Of a stretch of DNA of 26,392 bases, positions 14,652 through 23,073 are shown in pieces (within the stretch, counting starts at the first letter, position 1; the number at the start of each line of letters is the position of its first letter). The translations under genes were made by a program, and so were the position numbers. Source of the stretch: Clostridia bacterium. GTDB lineage: Bacteria > Bacillota > Clostridia > Christensenellales > UBA3700. The stretch lies in NCBI GenBank assembly GCA_900772745.1, contig CAAGRV010000144.1, forward strand, positions 1 to 26,392, written 5' to 3'. Below the pieces are notes generated by a model, which was given only the letters and a program-made list of their open reading frames with translations, was not told the origin of the DNA and searched no databases.

Positions 14652-14738
14652 TGGTGCGGACAACAGGACTTGAACCTGCACGGTCTTGCGACCATAAGAA
14701 TCTGAATCTTACACGTATGCCAATTTCGTCATGTCCGC
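14652..14738 (-). tRNA. tRNA-Leu (anticodon CAG)
   Basis: 87 bases including an encoded CCA. GCGGACA (5') pairs with TGTCCGC (3'), with discriminator A. Anticodon stem TAAGA/TCTTA encloses loop TTCAGAT, anticodon CAG. The long variable arm GGTC-GCAA-GACC is typical of class II tRNAs, and the D-loop has AATTGGC. T-arm: GCAGG-TTCAAGT-CCTGT. It reads CUG codons. Confidence 0.93.
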
Positions 14739-14747
14739 ATACAAAAT

Positions 14748-14763
14748 GTCGATATGTATCGAC
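14748..14763 (-). repeat. Hairpin element GTCGATACATATCGAC, copy upstream of tRNA-Leu
   Basis: On the minus strand the 16-mer GTCGATA-CA-TATCGAC is a 7-bp inverted repeat with a 2-base centre. It ends 9 bases before the first base of tRNA-Leu. The identical 16-mer is in the trmL leader (25346-25361), and a right-half copy follows birA (9443-9453). Confidence 0.7.
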
Positions 14764-15010
14764 TTTCCCTAGTATATGATAGCAAAGTTGCTATTATTTA
14801 TCTATATATAATTGTGTGTTCCAAGCTTATAACAACTATCAATCTAGCATATTGGCGTTGGTAGGGTATGTTGGTTGGCTGGAATGTTGCAATTTCACTA
14901 GTATATGATAGCGAGTTGCTATTATTTATCTATTATATTTGAGTATTGCCAGCTTATAAATCTACCAAACTAGCATATTGGCGTTGGTAGGGTAGGTTGG
15001 TTGGAATGAT
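14764..15010. repeat. Two-copy tandem repeat, period 129 bp
   Basis: Copy 1 starts at 14764 and copy 2 at 14893. Shared blocks in order: TTTCnCTAGTATATGATAGC, GTTGCTATTATTTATCTAT, AGCTTATAA, TAGCATATTGGCGTTGGTAG and GTTGGTTGG. Both copies keep a small hairpin at the same place (ATAGCAAAGTTGCTAT and ATAGCGAGTTGCTAT) in spite of changes in its loop. No coding frame runs through both. Beyond it, to 15114, only a short duplicated GATGATAGCGC is visible. Function unknown; it could be a repeated RNA or a repeat family unit. Confidence 0.7.
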
Positions 15011-15114
15011 ACAATCTAGCTACAAATGCAATGTTTTGCCAACACAAATGAGCGCAAGTCTGCTAGTAGATATAGTGCGTATTGGTGGGCGATGATAGCG
15101 CCCGATGATAGCGC

Positions 15115-16605
15115 TCAATATTTGGCGTTGGTTTTCTTGGTAGCGTAGATTGGGTCGCTGGTCACATTGAGTCCTATCTTGCGGAAGACTTTTTCGTCGA
15201 CTGGGGATAGGATAGTTGTAGAATGGACTTCACAACCTGCAAGCTTGCTGATTTGTCTGAGCGCTTTGTTGGAAACATCGCTGGTTGCGGCGCTGATTGA
15301 GAGTGCGATGAGCACTTCGTCGCAATGCAATCTTGGGTTGGACTCGCCAAGCACGTTCTTTTTGAGTTTCAAGATAGGGTCGATGGCGATAGGGGAGATG
15401 AGTTTGATGTCATCGTCGATATGCGCCAAAACTTTGAGCACGTTGAGCATCATTGACGCTGCGCTGGACATAAGCGTCGAATATTTGCCCGAAATTATGT
15501 CGCCGTTGTGCAGTTGGATAGCACAAATTGGCGCTTGTTTTTGGTCTTGGAGCTCTTTGGCAACGACGCACACTTGTCTGTCGCTAGGGCTTATGCCAAG
15601 TCTTTCCATAAGCAAGGCGATTTTTTGGACTTCTTCACTCGTGCCAATGCCTTGTCTTTCGCTGACCAAAGCCTTGTAATATCTGCGGATAACTTCTTGT
15701 TTAGACGCCTCGTTGCACACTTCTTCGTCGCTGATGGCATATCCGACCATATTCACGCCCATATCGGTAGGTGATTTGTAAGGCGACTTGCCCAAAAGAT
15801 TTTCGAACAAAGTGTTGAGCACTGGGAAAATCTCTATGTCACGATTGTAGTTGACAGCCACTTGGTTGTATGCCGCCATGTGGTAAGGGTCAATCATATT
15901 GGAGTCTTGAAGATCTGCCGTTGCCGCCTCGTAAGCAATGTTGACTGGGTGGTTGATTGGCAAATTCCAAATAGGGAAAGTTTCGTATTTTGCATATCCC
16001 GACTTGATGCCTTTCTTAGAATCGTGATAGAGTTGGGACAAACAAGTAGCCATCTTGCCACTTCCAGGACCTGGGGCAGTGATTACTACAAGTTCTCGAC
16101 TTGTTTCAATATATTCGTTCTTGCCAAGCCCCTCGTCGCTGACGATGAGAGGAATATTGTTGGGATAACCCTTGATATAATAGTGACGATAAACCTTGAT
16201 GCCCATTTTTTCAACTTTTTGTTGGAAAATGCAAGCAGAGGAGTTGTCTTCATTGAATTGGGTGAGCACGATTGAGCCCACGAGCAAGCCCTTGCTACGG
16301 AAAATCTCGATGAGTCGCAAAACGTCTGCGTCATAGGTGATACCTAGGTCGGCACGAAGTTTGTTCTTGGCAATGTCCAAAGCGTTGATAACGATGACTA
16401 TCTCGGCTTTGTCTTTGAGTTCTTGCAACAAAACAAGCTTGTTGTCAGGGGCAAAACCCGGCAAAACTCTTGAAGCGTGGAAGTCGTCGAACAATTTGCC
16501 ACCAAACTCAAGATAAAGTTTGCCGCCAAACATAGCAATTCTCTCATTTATTTTTTGAGATTGCATTTGCAAATATTTTACGCTGTCAAAACCAATTTGT
16601 CGCAT
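15115..16605 (-). CDS. DUF1846 (UPF0371) family protein
   Basis: The product is 496 residues, the usual size of DUF1846 proteins. It starts MRQIGFDSVKYLQMQSQKI, the family N-terminus. I chose ATG 16605 because GGAG (in TTGGAGAGCAAA) lies before it; an in-frame TTG 12 bases earlier overlaps that site. A P-loop-like motif, APGPGSGK, is at 177-184, with SEG-type acidic loops before it. Function is not established; the fold is said to be nucleotide-binding, and the family is common in gut Firmicutes. Cytoplasmic, with no signal or membrane helix. It is monocistronic on the minus strand with promoter 16644-16672 and diverges from dut. No clear terminator follows the stop. Confidence 0.9.
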   Translation of the reverse strand: MRQIGFDSVKYLQMQSQKINERIAMFGGKLYLEFGGKLFDDFHASRVLPGFAPDNKLVLLQELKDKAEIVIVINALDIAKNKLRADLGITYDADVLRLIEIFRSKGLLVGSIVLTQFNEDNSSACIFQQKVEKMGIKVYRHYYIKGYPNNIPLIVSDEGLGKNEYIETSRELVVITAPGPGSGKMATCLSQLYHDSKKGIKSGYAKYETFPIWNLPINHPVNIAYEAATADLQDSNMIDPYHMAAYNQVAVNYNRDIEIFPVLNTLFENLLGKSPYKSPTDMGVNMVGYAISDEEVCNEASKQEVIRRYYKALVSERQGIGTSEEVQKIALLMERLGISPSDRQVCVVAKELQDQKQAPICAIQLHNGDIISGKYSTLMSSAASMMLNVLKVLAHIDDDIKLISPIAIDPILKLKKNVLGESNPRLHCDEVLIALSISAATSDVSNKALRQISKLAGCEVHSTTILSPVDEKVFRKIGLNVTSDPIYATKKTNAKY

Positions 16606-16643
16606 TTTGCTCTCCAATAAAGTCTTTTGTATTCCAATTTTGT

Positions 16644-16672
16644 ATTATAACATACTTGCGCGTATTTTCCAA
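16644..16672 (-). promoter_or_regulatory. Promoter of the DUF1846 gene
   Basis: On the minus strand TTGGAA (16672-16667) and perfect TATAAT (16649-16644) are 17 bases apart, about 40 bases before ATG 16605. Confidence 0.7.
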
Positions 16673-16734
16673 TACAAATAAGAAATTTTCTAAAATTTTT
16701 TTTGCCCTCGTCTGCGATATTCCCCCCAGCCATC

Positions 16735-16763
16735 TTGACAAAATGCCAACTTTGATATACCAT
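16735..16763 (+). promoter_or_regulatory. Possible promoter of dut
   Basis: A perfect TTGACA (16735-16740) is followed after 17 bases by TACCAT (16758-16763), a weak -10. It is the only candidate between the divergent genes for the plus strand. Confidence 0.45.
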
Positions 16764-16790
16764 AAAAATAGCAAAATTTTTGGAGAAAAA

Positions 16791-17300
16791 ATGCATAGAA
16801 TAGCAAAATTTGAAAAGGTAAGTTTCGACCAATTTTTGGCAGACTGGACGAAGTTTTTTGGCGATGAGGGCGACGTAAAAAAGATTTATGACGACATTGC
16901 TCTCCCTAGCCGTGCTACCAAAGGCTCGGCAGGTTATGACTTCTTTGCCCCTATGGACATAGAGCTGACTCCCAACCAAACTATTACCATTCCGACAGGT
17001 ATCAGAGTGTGGATAGAAGACGGCTGGGTACTTCAAAATTATCCTCGCAGTGGGCTGGGCTTTAAGTATCGCCTTGCACTCAACAACACTGTCGGTATCA
17101 TCGACAGCGACTATTATAGTTCGTCCAACGAGGGACACATTATGTGCAAAATGACCAACAATACCAACGAAAACAAGACGGTTGTTATCCGTCAGGGCGA
17201 GGGATTTTGCCAAGGCATTTTTGTTCAGTACGGCATAACTATTGATGACGAATGCAGTCAAATACGAGATGGAGGATTTGGTTCTACAACCAAGAAATAA
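16791..17300 (+). CDS. dut: dUTP diphosphatase (trimeric dUTPase)
   Basis: A 169-residue enzyme that hydrolyses dUTP to dUMP and pyrophosphate, keeping uracil out of DNA and feeding dTMP synthesis. Motifs of the trimeric family in order: SAGYDFFAP (motif 1), PRSGLGFKYRLALNN (2, substrate Ser), VGIIDSDYY (3, catalytic Asp and Tyr), RQGEGFCQGIF (4) and RDGGFGSTTKK (5, the C-terminal arm). TGGAG at 16781-16785 sets the start at ATG 16791; upstream frame is non-coding. An N-terminal extension of about 40 residues precedes motif 1. The stop is one base before the HD gene start, so the two are one transcript, ending at 17930-17959. Confidence 0.93.
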   Translation: MHRIAKFEKVSFDQFLADWTKFFGDEGDVKKIYDDIALPSRATKGSAGYDFFAPMDIELTPNQTITIPTGIRVWIEDGWVLQNYPRSGLGFKYRLALNNTVGIIDSDYYSSSNEGHIMCKMTNNTNENKTVVIRQGEGFCQGIFVQYGITIDDECSQIRDGGFGSTTKK

Positions 17301-17301
17301 T

Positions 17302-17889
17302 ATGGACAACAAACAAAACTTTTTGAAAATTTATACCCAATATGTCAAGCGTGAGGGCGCAGACAAACTGCTCGACTGGTTGAATAAATCAGATTTTTTC
17401 GAAGCGCCTGCGTCTACAAAATTCCACAACGCCAAACCCGAAGGATTGTGCGAACACAGCGTCAACGTCTATCTAAGATTGCGCAAACTCGTGGACGAAG
17501 AAAAGAAAATCCACCCAAACCTTGTGGGCAATATCAGTGACGAAAGTGTGGCTATCGTGGCACTGTTGCACGACGTGTGCAAAGCCAATATGTACGTGCT
17601 CGACTATCGCAACGTCAAAGTGGACGGCAACTGGGAAAAAGTGCCATATTATACTATCGATGATCAACTCCCTTATGGTCACGGCGAAAAATCAGTGTAT
17701 ATTGTCAATGGCTACCTAAGACTTACTCGAGAAGAGGCTATGGCAATCAACTGGCACATGGGCGGATTCGACAAGAGAGTAGTCGGCGGTGACTTTGGCA
17801 TAAGCAAAGCTTTCGAAAAATATCCGCTAGCTTGCCTTACCAATATTGCCGATATGATGGCGACATATCTCGACGAAGATAGAGATTAG
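17302..17889 (+). CDS. HD-domain phosphohydrolase
   Basis: The product is 195 residues. Metal-binding pattern: EHSVNV (His52), LLHDVCKAN (His90-Asp91, Lys94), YGHGEK (His127) and NWHMGG (His152), as in HD hydrolases. The opening FLKIYTQYVKREGADKLLDWLNKSDFFEAPASTKFHN is typical of a family of small HD proteins in Clostridia whose substrate is not known. It lies one base after dut, so a role in nucleotide hydrolysis is plausible but inferred. ATG 17302 fits the family start; an earlier in-frame ATG at 17269 is inside the dut motif 5 codons. No good ribosome site, consistent with coupling to the dut stop. Confidence 0.85.
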   Translation: MDNKQNFLKIYTQYVKREGADKLLDWLNKSDFFEAPASTKFHNAKPEGLCEHSVNVYLRLRKLVDEEKKIHPNLVGNISDESVAIVALLHDVCKANMYVLDYRNVKVDGNWEKVPYYTIDDQLPYGHGEKSVYIVNGYLRLTREEAMAINWHMGGFDKRVVGGDFGISKAFEKYPLACLTNIADMMATYLDEDRD

Positions 17890-17929
17890 GAAGATTGAGA
17901 TTAGATATCATCCAAACAACTTGTAAAAG

Positions 17930-17959
17930 AAGTAGACAGCGCAGTTTGTCTACTTTTTT
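17930..17959 (+). terminator. Terminator of the dut-HD operon
   Basis: AAGTAGACA (17930-17938) pairs perfectly with TGTCTACTT (17947-17955) over 8 bases, then a T run. It isolates the following tail genes from dut transcription. The rest of the gap to 18142 shows no gene. Confidence 0.9.
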
Positions 17960-18142
17960 ATTGGGGAAGGGAATTTTGTGAAAATATATTTTGTAAATTT
18001 GAACAAGTGGCGGTCTAGGTAAGTAGGTTGGAAATCATATCACATAACAACTGATTATTTTGTCATAAAAACTTGCAATAGCGGAAAATGCGGGTGTACA
18101 ATGGCGGTAGTTATCTTTGCTCCTATCCCCAACGGAGAGATG

Positions 18143-20251
18143 ATGATTGTAAATCTTAGATACAACAAAATAACAGGTATGCTACAAAGTCTTGGCAATT
18201 TTACGCTGGCAGAGGGCAATCATTTGGTGGACGAAGTCGTCATCACGTCCACCGATCCCGACAGAGAGAGCTACAATTATGTCATAGAATTTTGTTTGTA
18301 CAACTATAAACACATACCAAAAACTCAATACATATCCCCAATTTTGAAATATACAAATAGAGGAATATGTTTTACAATTCCCAACCAACTTACCCAAGTT
18401 CCCGGTTATGTGACAGCTCAAATCACGGGTTATCAGCCCAACAGCAACGAAGTTGTGTTCAAAAGCATTGCCAAAAATGCGGTATGTTTTTGGGTGGAAG
18501 AGTCGCACAAAGTTTTGGAGAGTGAGCTAAGTCAAACGCCAAACGTGCTCACGCATTTGATGCAAGAGCTGGACGAGCTGAAAGAAATTAAGAAAAATTT
18601 TGTCGAAGATTTTTCGGCGCAAATTAAAAATGATATGGGTGTTGTGCTGGAAGGATATGAGTATTGCAAGGTAGAGTGGGTGTATTATGACCATACCGAA
18701 GTGCAAATTTTCAAGAAAAATTCCCTTTTGCCAAAACCAAAACTCAACTTGCCTAACGGCTGTGAAAATCGTGGTTGGATAGAAGAAAAAAGCTGTAAGA
18801 CTTGGGACTTTGTGTTCGATAGAGTGCAAGAGAGTATAAGACTTGTCCAAAGTTTTTCAAGCCATGGACTTGGCTATGATGACAATATGGTCACAAACTA
18901 TTCGGGCAAAGAAAGCGAAATTTATCTAGCATATTCCAATGCGATGATAACCACGACTACAATCGGAGCACACGTTTTTGACCAAGTGAAAAACGCACGT
19001 ATTCATTTGCAAATTGCAACGAGCGATATTGGAGCTTTGTCGACAGCAAATATCGTGCAAGTCGATGGCGGTAAGGGCGTGATGACGGCGGGTGGCGTTT
19101 TGTATATGGACGGCGGAAAAACCTTGGTAAAATGTATGAGTGACAGCTCAAAAATCACTGTGCTAGACGGGTGCGAAAAGATACTTGCGAGAGCTTTCGA
19201 AGGGCGAAGTGCCGAGGAAATTTTGTTGCCCGACAGTGTGAAAGAAATAGAGAATGAGGCTTTTGCAAATATGCTAAACCTAACTCAACTTGTTTTGGGA
19301 GAGGGCGTGCGAGCGTTGGGCGACAACTTGGTCAAAAGTTGTGCAAGACTGACGAAAGTGCAATGTTTGGCGGTCAACCCGCCAACAATGTCATCGGCTA
19401 CTTGGGCGGTGTCGAGTGGTAACAAAGTACCAATATATGTGCTAGGCAATGTCAAAGATGACTATATGCAAGTTTTGGGCAAATATGGTTGCACGATAAA
19501 CGCAATAGGTAGCGAATTTGCAAGCAAAAATGCCGTGGATAATCTGCAAAAAGCAGTGGAAAACAACTCAAAAAATATAGCAAAAAATACTTCGTCAATA
19601 AGTGGTATAAATGCCAAAGTAAGTAGTTTGGAAAGCTCGACAGGCGGACTTGCGACGAGAATCACGGCTGTGGAGAGTGCAACAAAAAATTGTAATACAA
19701 AGCTCGACGAGCACGACAAAAAAATGGCGGAGTTGTCGGATAAAATCACACAACAAACTACAAAAAATAACAGCCAGGATGAAGAAATTGTGACTTGTAA
19801 AAATGGCATAAATAGCCTAAATACCAAAGTGGAAAATCTCGAAAACAATTCAAGTGTTATTCCTAACAAAGTGACAGCAATCGAAACAAAACTTGCCAAT
19901 TTTTACAAGGTCGGTAGTATTTATATGTCGTTGGACAACACGAGCCCAGCAAGTTTGTTCGGAGGTACTTGGGAGAAGATAGAAGGAAAATTTTTGCTAG
20001 GTGCAAGCGGAAGTTATGCGGTCGGAAGTAGTGGCGGTGAAAGCACGCATACATTGACAGTAAGTGAAATGCCAAGCCACACTCACGATTATTATAGAAT
20101 GAAATCGGGTGGTACAACTTGGTGGGTAAGTGGTAGCAGTGGAACAATTTTTGACCAAACATACGAAAAAACCAATGCAACAGGCGGTGGCAAAGCTCAC
20201 AACAATATGCCACCATACTTGGCAGTAAATATTTGGAGAAGAGCGAAGTAG
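18143..20251 (+). CDS. Phage tail fibre / receptor-binding protein with leucine-rich insert
   Basis: About 702 residues. I prefer ATG 18143, five bases after GGAG (18134-18137); ATG 18101 is possible but has no ribosome site. The N-terminal part (1-130) resembles the BppU-type baseplate-binding domain (MIVNLRYNKITGML..). At about 340-415 there is a BspA-like leucine-rich segment (ILARAFEGRSAEEILLPDSVKEIENEAFANM). A probable coiled coil lies at about 466-572. The C-terminus is a classic tail-fibre tip: GSIYMSLDNTSPASLFGGTWEKI, GGESTHTLTVSEMPSHTHDY with the HxH metal motif, and HNNMPPYLAVNIWRR. It would bind a host surface receptor. No capsid, portal, terminase or lysis gene is nearby, so it is an orphan. 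It is followed after 7 bases by a second tail gene. Confidence 0.88.
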   Translation: MIVNLRYNKITGMLQSLGNFTLAEGNHLVDEVVITSTDPDRESYNYVIEFCLYNYKHIPKTQYISPILKYTNRGICFTIPNQLTQVPGYVTAQITGYQPNSNEVVFKSIAKNAVCFWVEESHKVLESELSQTPNVLTHLMQELDELKEIKKNFVEDFSAQIKNDMGVVLEGYEYCKVEWVYYDHTEVQIFKKNSLLPKPKLNLPNGCENRGWIEEKSCKTWDFVFDRVQESIRLVQSFSSHGLGYDDNMVTNYSGKESEIYLAYSNAMITTTTIGAHVFDQVKNARIHLQIATSDIGALSTANIVQVDGGKGVMTAGGVLYMDGGKTLVKCMSDSSKITVLDGCEKILARAFEGRSAEEILLPDSVKEIENEAFANMLNLTQLVLGEGVRALGDNLVKSCARLTKVQCLAVNPPTMSSATWAVSSGNKVPIYVLGNVKDDYMQVLGKYGCTINAIGSEFASKNAVDNLQKAVENNSKNIAKNTSSISGINAKVSSLESSTGGLATRITAVESATKNCNTKLDEHDKKMAELSDKITQQTTKNNSQDEEIVTCKNGINSLNTKVENLENNSSVIPNKVTAIETKLANFYKVGSIYMSLDNTSPASLFGGTWEKIEGKFLLGASGSYAVGSSGGESTHTLTVSEMPSHTHDYYRMKSGGTTWWVSGSSGTIFDQTYEKTNATGGGKAHNNMPPYLAVNIWRRAK

Positions 20252-20258
20252 GTGAAAT

Positions 20259-20708
20259 ATGAGAGTGTTTGATAAAGATAAAAATCACGAGATAAAAGAT
20301 TGGGACTTGAACAAAGGGAGATTGTTACAAGATACTTTGACAACAACAATAGAGGCGGTCGATGGGCAAGATGAAGTTGGGCATTATGAAGTGGTGGCAA
20401 CGTATCCCAACGGCGGAGAAGATATAAAGTGGGTGGTGGACAAGCCATTCGTAAAGGCTCAACCACAAAGGCAAGAAGTCGAAGAAATTATGGTATTTGT
20501 GCCATTTAGTCCACAAGAGCAAAAGCAATATGATCAAACTAGATATGAAATGTTGGTCGAGAGCAAGATAAGAGCAAAGTACAACTTGTCACAAGAGCTG
20601 GCAATTCTTAGACAGCGTGACAGCAAAATTGACGAGTATAAAGAGTATTTTGAGTTTTGTGAAGAGTGCAAAAGACAAGCAAGAGAAGAGATGGGTTTTC
20701 AAGGGTAA
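20259..20708 (+). CDS. Phage tail-associated protein, 149 aa
   Basis: The start lies 7 bases after the tail-fibre stop; AGGTGA, made partly of that stop codon, is its ribosome site, so the two are translated as a pair. The N-terminus MRVFDKDKNHEI and the C-terminal segment YNLSQELAILRQRDSKIDEY..CKRQA are seen in small proteins encoded after tail fibres of Clostridia phages. The exact job is not known to me; a fibre chaperone or tail cap accessory is possible. It is rich in charged residues with a helical second half (about 85-149), no signal peptide and no membrane helix. No terminator is visible after it. Confidence 0.75.
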   Translation: MRVFDKDKNHEIKDWDLNKGRLLQDTLTTTIEAVDGQDEVGHYEVVATYPNGGEDIKWVVDKPFVKAQPQRQEVEEIMVFVPFSPQEQKQYDQTRYEMLVESKIRAKYNLSQELAILRQRDSKIDEYKEYFEFCEECKRQAREEMGFQG

Positions 20709-20904
20709 AGTAAAACGATATAGATAACAAAATTTTGATAGTGAATTTTTGAATAAATATATCAAGTGCGCTAGCATTGAAATTGTCACGATGCCGAAAC
20801 TATATTGTCGCCGTCGAAACGGAAACAGCGCAATCGTTGGGAAAATATCACAATGAAGAACACCAAACAAGCATGAAAAATCTACGAAATCAATACCGCT
20901 CAAA

Positions 20905-20934
20905 AGTATAGAAAACGCCATTCCACTTATACTA
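20905..20934 (+). promoter_or_regulatory. Possible sigma-G-like promoter of spoVT
   Basis: AGTATA (20905-20910), a 17-base gap, then TATACTA (20928-20934) resembles the sigma-G pattern (TGnATA, CATACTA). B. subtilis spoVT is sigma-G dependent. The gap 20709-20904 shows nothing else. Confidence 0.35.
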
Positions 20935-20948
20935 GCTGTGGAGATAGT

Positions 20949-21470
20949 ATGACAAAAATGGGAATGGTAAGAAGAATAGACGAGTTGGGAAGAGTGGTAA
21001 TCCCAAAGGAAATCAGAAGTTTGCTCAAACTGAACGTGGGCGAACAACTGGAAATATTTTTGCAAGATGACAAGATGATTGTCCAAAGATTTTCAAGACT
21101 CCAAAGCGGTTTTGAAGAAGTGGAAATGCTGGGCAAAGTTTTGAGCAATGGAGGCTTCTCGGTGGCAATCACCGACAACAACAAGGTGATTTGGTCGTCA
21201 GTAGATGGCTGCATGGGACAATCGCTCTCCAAAGAATGGCGGGGCGAGATAAATAATCGCCAAACTTGCCAAAGAAAGCATTTGCAAGTCAACTCGTTGG
21301 CAGGCGAAGAAGAGCCTAGCAAAATCACGATAGAAGACGTGTATATTTTGCCTATTTTGTCGAGAGGCGACTTGTACGGCAGTGTGACAATGTGGGGCAA
21401 ACTGGACGAGCGGGCTAGGGTGCAAGGGCAGTTCGTGCGGGATTTTCTAAGGAGCTGTATTGATGGTTGA
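20949..21470 (+). CDS. spoVT: Stage V sporulation regulator SpoVT
   Basis: The product is 173 residues, against 178 in B. subtilis. Residues 1-50 are the AbrB swapped-hairpin DNA-binding domain (MVRRIDELGRVVIPKEIRSLLKLNVGEQLEIF), which is very characteristic of SpoVT. Residues 55-173 fit its GAF-like C-terminal domain. SpoVT modulates forespore (sigma-G) genes and acts as a tetramer. The start MTKMGMVRR has a weak GGAGA site. It is followed by the flippase and mazG genes in the same order as spoVT-yabM-yabN in B. subtilis, which supports orthology and a sporulating ancestor. Its stop overlaps the next gene by 8 bases. Confidence 0.92.
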   Translation: MTKMGMVRRIDELGRVVIPKEIRSLLKLNVGEQLEIFLQDDKMIVQRFSRLQSGFEEVEMLGKVLSNGGFSVAITDNNKVIWSSVDGCMGQSLSKEWRGEINNRQTCQRKHLQVNSLAGEEEPSKITIEDVYILPILSRGDLYGSVTMWGKLDERARVQGQFVRDFLRSCIDG

Positions 21471-23073
21471 GCGAGCACAAAAATCAAGAAGTTTTGGCTC
21501 GTCAGCCCTTGCATTGGCGGTGACAAGTATGGTGGCGAAGTTGATGGGCGCAGTCTATCGCATTCCGCTTACCAATATTTTGGGCGCAAACGGCATAGGA
21601 AAATATCAACTTGTTTTCCCGCTGTTTGCTTTGCTCCTTGCCCTATCTTGCAATGCTGTGCCAGTGGCAATATCTAGGCTGGTGGCGCAAGAGAGAGCTT
21701 TGGGAAAGACAGATAACGTCCGCTCGATTATGCTGGCTAGCCTTGTGTATATGGGAGTGAGCGGAGCGGTGGCGATGATTTTTATGTTGGCTATCGCCTA
21801 TCCGTTGAGCATAGTGCAAGGGGCGGATATGTTCAAGTGCTATCTTGTGCTTGCTCCCGTCATAGAGGTGGTTGCTTTTTCCAATACATTCAAAGGCTGG
21901 TTTTTGGGAAGTGGCAACACTTTGCCCAATTGTGTGGGGCAACTGGTCGAGCAGGGTGCAAAACTGGTGTTTGGATTGGTGCTCGCAAAAGCATTTGGGC
22001 GACATGGTTTGACTTTTTCCGTTGTGGGAGCACTGCTCGGCATAGCAATATCCGAGCTGTTGGAGCTGGTGATTGTCATAATTTGGTATATGAAAACGGC
22101 AGACGAAAACAAGGGATTTAGCCGAGCGAATTTTGGCTATTGGTGGGGCTATATCGGCAGAGTTGCAACGCCAATTATGATGAGCGGACTACTTTTTCCG
22201 TTGCTCTCGTTTGTCGACAGCATACTCATTGTCAAAGAACTGGTGTATTGGGGTATGGACTACAACATAGCGGTGAGTGAGTACGGATTGTTGACAGGTC
22301 CTGTGTATAGCCTAGTCAATATGCCTGTGATGGTGGCATTGTCATTGTCTATCGCCATTGTGCCGGCGGTCAGCCAAAATGTCGCCAACTATAATCTAGT
22401 TTCGCTCAAAGACAAGGCGAGTATGTCAATCAAGCTTGCCGTGCTGGTCGGGTTGCCATGTGCATGTGGAATGGCGTTGGTCGCCGAACCTATTATCAAA
22501 CTACTTTATCCCGCCCTTAGCGATATGCAAACAGCGTTGGCGGTGAAGTTGTTGAAAGTGCAAAGTATAGGGATTGTGTGGCTGTCCGTGTTGGAAGTGG
22601 TGGGCGCAGTCTTGCAAGGACTGGGCAAGTCAAAGGAGGTGCTGGGTAGCATTGTTGTTGGCGGACTGGTCAAAATTGGTGTGGAGATAATCTTGCTGGC
22701 AAGGCTGGGTATAGTGGGCGTTTGTATTGCTATGGTGGCTTTTTATGTGGTCAGCAGTGTGATAGATATGGCGATTTTTCGCAAAATGATAGGCAAAAAT
22801 AGTAAACTTTGGAAAAATGTTGGCAAAATAGTGCTGTGTAGTGTTATAATGAGTATATGTGTAACGTTGAGCACAACGTGGCTGGATAGTCAACTTGCCA
22901 AATTGCTGGTAGGAGTATCAGTGGGCGTGGTGAGTTTTGGCTTGGCGGTGATATTGAGCGGAGTGTTCGGCGCGGACGAGATTGCAAGCCTGCCACTCGG
23001 CAAACAGCTGAGCAAGCTTGGGCGAAAACGCAAAAGGAGTAGCTATGATAACGATAGTAGGTATGGGAATTGA
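21463..23073 (+). CDS. YabM/SpoVB-type polysaccharide flippase (MOP superfamily)
   Basis: A 536-residue polytopic membrane protein with about 14 helices. It begins with the family hallmark KLMGAVYRIPLTNILGANGIGKYQLVFPLFALLLA. MOP flippases of this branch (SpoVB, YabM, MurJ-like) move lipid-linked glycans such as lipid II across the membrane; which lipid this one moves is not shown by sequence. ATG 21463 has AAGGAG at 21449-21454 and overlaps the spoVT stop. It overlaps the mazG start by 29 bases. Position between spoVT and mazG equals that of B. subtilis yabM. A role in spore cortex or cell-wall synthesis is inferred. Confidence 0.9.
   Translation: MVERAQKSRSFGSSALALAVTSMVAKLMGAVYRIPLTNILGANGIGKYQLVFPLFALLLALSCNAVPVAISRLVAQERALGKTDNVRSIMLASLVYMGVSGAVAMIFMLAIAYPLSIVQGADMFKCYLVLAPVIEVVAFSNTFKGWFLGSGNTLPNCVGQLVEQGAKLVFGLVLAKAFGRHGLTFSVVGALLGIAISELLELVIVIIWYMKTADENKGFSRANFGYWWGYIGRVATPIMMSGLLFPLLSFVDSILIVKELVYWGMDYNIAVSEYGLLTGPVYSLVNMPVMVALSLSIAIVPAVSQNVANYNLVSLKDKASMSIKLAVLVGLPCACGMALVAEPIIKLLYPALSDMQTALAVKLLKVQSIGIVWLSVLEVVGAVLQGLGKSKEVLGSIVVGGLVKIGVEIILLARLGIVGVCIAMVAFYVVSSVIDMAIFRKMIGKNSKLWKNVGKIVLCSVIMSICVTLSTTWLDSQLAKLLVGVSVGVVSFGLAVILSGVFGADEIASLPLGKQLSKLGRKRKRSSYDNDSRYGN

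Noticed and set aside
14652..14738. Full att-site duplication of the tRNA stub at tRNA-Leu
   Set aside because: The T-arm and acceptor of the stub (CCCCG, TGGACGC) differ from those of tRNA-Leu(CAG), so this tRNA is not the matching partner.
14435..14779. 114-codon plus-strand frame
   Set aside because: It contains the complementary strand of tRNA-Leu and its terminator.
14764..15110. CRISPR or integron-like array
   Set aside because: Only two long units with imperfect identity, no spacers, no integrase or cas gene.
16578..17312. 244-codon minus-strand frame opposite dut
   Set aside because: Antisense to intact dUTPase motifs and running into the DUF1846 gene; no start signal.
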